Positions 62,227-64,000 of a DNA stretch of 64,000 nucleotides are shown here, piece by piece. The stretch covers positions 1 through 64,000 of the forward strand of contig NZ_JACVOU010000006.1 of the NCBI RefSeq assembly GCF_018882205.1, read 5' to 3'. A program made the translations under genes and the position numbers. How positions within the stretch are numbered: position 1 is the stretch's first letter; each line of letters opens with the position of its first letter. The notes beneath the pieces were generated by a model that saw only the letters and a program-made list of their open reading frames with translations, was not told the DNA's origin and did no database searches. This DNA is from Polynucleobacter bastaniensis. GTDB taxonomy: Bacteria; Pseudomonadota; Gammaproteobacteria; Burkholderiales; Burkholderiaceae.

Positions 62227-64000
62227 ATGGGAAAGATTATCGGAATTGACTTAGGAACCACAAACTCGTGCGTTTCGGTTGTTGAAAACAATGCACCTAA
62301 AGTTGTCGAGAACGCAGAAGGCGGCCGCACAACTCCATCCATCATCGCTTATGTTGAAGACGGCGAAGTATTGGTTGGTGCACCTGCAAAACGCCAATCA
62401 GTCACTAATCCTAAAAACACTATCTACGCAGTAAAGCGTTTGATGGGTCGTAAATTTACTGATGCGGAAGTGCAAAAAGATATTAGCCTAATGCCTTACA
62501 AAATTGTTCAAGCGGACAACGGTGATGCTTGGGTTGAAGCGCGCGACAAAAAAATGGCACCACAACAAGTGTCAGCAGAAATTCTGCGCAAAATGAAAAA
62601 GACTGCCGAAGATTACCTCGGTGAAGAAGTGACTGAGGCAGTGATTACTGTTCCTGCTTACTTCAACGATAGCCAGCGTCAAGCTACTAAAGATGCAGGT
62701 CGTATCGCTGGTTTAGATGTCAAGCGCATCATCAATGAGCCAACTGCTGCTGCATTGGCATTCGGTTTGGACAAGCAAGACAAAGTGGATCGTAAGATCG
62801 CTGTGTATGACTTGGGTGGCGGTACATTCGACGTATCCATTATTGAGATTGCTAACGTGGATGGTGAGAAGCAGTTCGAAGTGCTCTCTACTAACGGCGA
62901 TACCTTCTTAGGCGGTGAAGATTTTGACCAACGCATCATTGACTGGATCATTGCTGAGTTCAAGAAAGAGCAAGGCGTAGATTTGAGTAAGGACGTATTG
63001 GCATTACAGCGTTTGAAAGATGCTGCTGAGAAAGCCAAGATCGAATTGTCATCTGCGCAACAGACTGAAATCAATTTGCCATATGTGACTGCTGATGCAG
63101 GCGGTCCTAAGCACTTGAACTTGAAGTTGACCCGCGCTAAGTTGGAATCTTTGGTAGAAGAGTTGATCAACCGTACAGCTGGTCCTTGCTTGACTGCAAT
63201 TAAAGACGCTGGCGTAAATCCCGTTGATATCGATGATGTGATTTTGGTCGGTGGTCAAACTCGCATGCCTGCTGTTCAGGACAAGGTAAAAGAAATTTTC
63301 GGCAAAGAGCCACGCAAAGATGTGAACCCAGATGAGGCAGTTGCAGTTGGTGCAGCGATTCAGGGATCAGTATTGTCTGGTGATCGTAAAGACGTATTAC
63401 TTTTGGATGTAACTCCACTGTCTTTAGGTATCGAAACCTTGGGCGGCGTCATGACCAAGATGATTCCGAAGAATACGACTATTCCGACGAAGCATGCACA
63501 GGTTTACTCCACAGCGGAAGACAACCAGCCTGCCGTAACCATTAAGTGCTTCCAAGGTGAGCGTGAGATGGCTGCTGCCAACAAATTGCTTGGTGAGTTT
63601 AATTTGGAAGGCATTGCTCCGGCACAACGCGGTATGCCACAAATTGAAGTGACTTTTGATATTGATGCCAACGGTATTTTGCATGTCACTGCAAAAGACA
63701 AAACAACTGGCAAAGAGAATAAGATCACCATCAAGGCAAACTCCGGCTTGACTGAAGAAGAAATTTTACGCATGGTGAAAGATGCTGAAGCGAATGCCGA
63801 TGAAGATAAAAAAGCATTGGAATTAGTAACGGCGCGCAACACTGCGGATGCTTTGGCTCACTCAACTAAGAAGGCCCTGGAAGAGCACGGTTCTGCTTTA
63901 GAGGCTTCTGAGAAAGAAGGAATCGAAGCTGCCTTGAAAGAATTGGACGAAGCCATCAAGGGTAGCGATAAAGCTGCTATTGAGGCCAAGACTGAGGCTT
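62227..64000 (+). CDS. dnaK: Molecular chaperone DnaK (3' end outside window)
   Basis: Hsp70 chaperone, ATP-driven and partnered with DnaJ and GrpE. The first 591 residues are present of about 640 expected. The ATPase domain has [37 protein letters not shown], the adenosine loop [28 protein letters not shown] and [13 protein letters not shown]. The substrate domain includes [17 protein letters not shown] and the start of the helical lid. A GGAG sits 6 bases before the ATG. The gene runs off the right edge with no stop. Confidence 0.98.
   Translation, partial: MGKIIGIDLGTTNSCVSVVENNAPKVVENAEGGRTTPSIIAYVEDGEVLVGAPAKRQSVTNPKNTIYAVKRLMGRKFTDAEVQKDISLMPYKIVQADNGDAWVEARDKKMAPQQVSAEILRKMKKTAEDYLGEEVTEAVITVPAYFNDSQRQATKDAGRIAGLDVKRIINEPTAAALAFGLDKQDKVDRKIAVYDLGGGTFDVSIIEIANVDGEKQFEVLSTNGDTFLGGEDFDQRIIDWIIAEFKKEQGVDLSKDVLALQRLKDAAEKAKIELSSAQQTEINLPYVTADAGGPKHLNLKLTRAKLESLVEELINRTAGPCLTAIKDAGVNPVDIDDVILVGGQTRMPAVQDKVKEIFGKEPRKDVNPDEAVAVGAAIQGSVLSGDRKDVLLLDVTPLSLGIETLGGVMTKMIPKNTTIPTKHAQVYSTAEDNQPAVTIKCFQGEREMAAANKLLGEFNLEGIAPAQRGMPQIEVTFDIDANGILHVTAKDKTTGKENKITIKANSGLTEEEILRMVKDAEANADEDKKALELVTARNTADALAHSTKKALEEHGSALEASEKEGIEAALKELDEAIKGSDKAAIEAKTEA

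Overview
This 64 kb window is a gene-dense stretch of bacterial chromosome with no rRNA, tRNA, CRISPR array or prophage that I can see. Gene content and order point to a free-living betaproteobacterium of the Burkholderiales, most likely Polynucleobacter or a close relative: a moderate-looking G+C content (not computed), very short spacers, a BvgA-like regulator, a three-gene proton-translocating transhydrogenase, glcDEF joined to yggS/proC, and heat-shock genes under both HrcA/CIRCE and sigma-32-type signals. The genus is an inference from protein style and layout.

Layout. 1-1442: a complete IS3-family (IS150-group) insertion sequence whose left end coincides with base 1. 1.5-7.0 kb: moaC, a divergent BepA-like periplasmic protease, then a leftward run ilvE, CHCC zinc finger, waaF, an NTF2-like protein and an unrecognised protein. 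7.2-14.8 kb: pgk-pyk-fba (lower glycolysis) followed by purC-purE-purK and tsaC. 14.7-20.2 kb: leftward dacB and a three-gene signalling operon (a degenerate EAL protein, a BvgA-like response regulator and a BvgS-like hybrid kinase). 20.3-22.5 kb: groES-groEL with a composite promoter and a CIRCE operator. 22.6-26.5 kb: a Bug-type binding protein and pntAA-pntAB-pntB, both leftward. 26.7-31.3 kb: mnmA, a GST, purB and waaA. 31.3-36.8 kb: the leftward queA-tgt-yajC-secD-secF block. 36.9-39.9 kb: recG and ubiA. 39.9-45.4 kb: leftward glcD-glcE-glcF-yggS-proC, tightly coupled. 45.4-49.5 kb: a cobalamin adenosyltransferase, aroG, tldD and a nitrilase-family amidase. 49.5-59.2 kb: yhdP, glnE, recN, nadK. 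59.2-64 kb: hrcA, hemH, grpE and a dnaK that runs off the end.

How they work together. Most of the window is housekeeping: central carbon flux, purine synthesis, envelope assembly (waaF, waaA, dacB, yhdP, bepA-like, secDF-yajC), tRNA modification (mnmA, tgt, queA, tsaC) and stress response. The heat-shock circuit is unusually complete for one window: HrcA is encoded at 59 kb, its operator lies in front of groESL at 20.4 kb, and grpE and dnaK each carry their own near-perfect sigma-32-type promoter with the same 13-base spacer and no CIRCE.

The least ordinary item is the signalling operon at 16.3-20.2 kb. Its EAL-like protein has lost essentially every catalytic residue and is translationally coupled to a BvgA/BvgS-like two-component pair. 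This recalls the bvgR-bvgAS locus of Bordetella but with a different gene order and orientation. Apart from this operon and the IS, I see no convincing undescribed system here.
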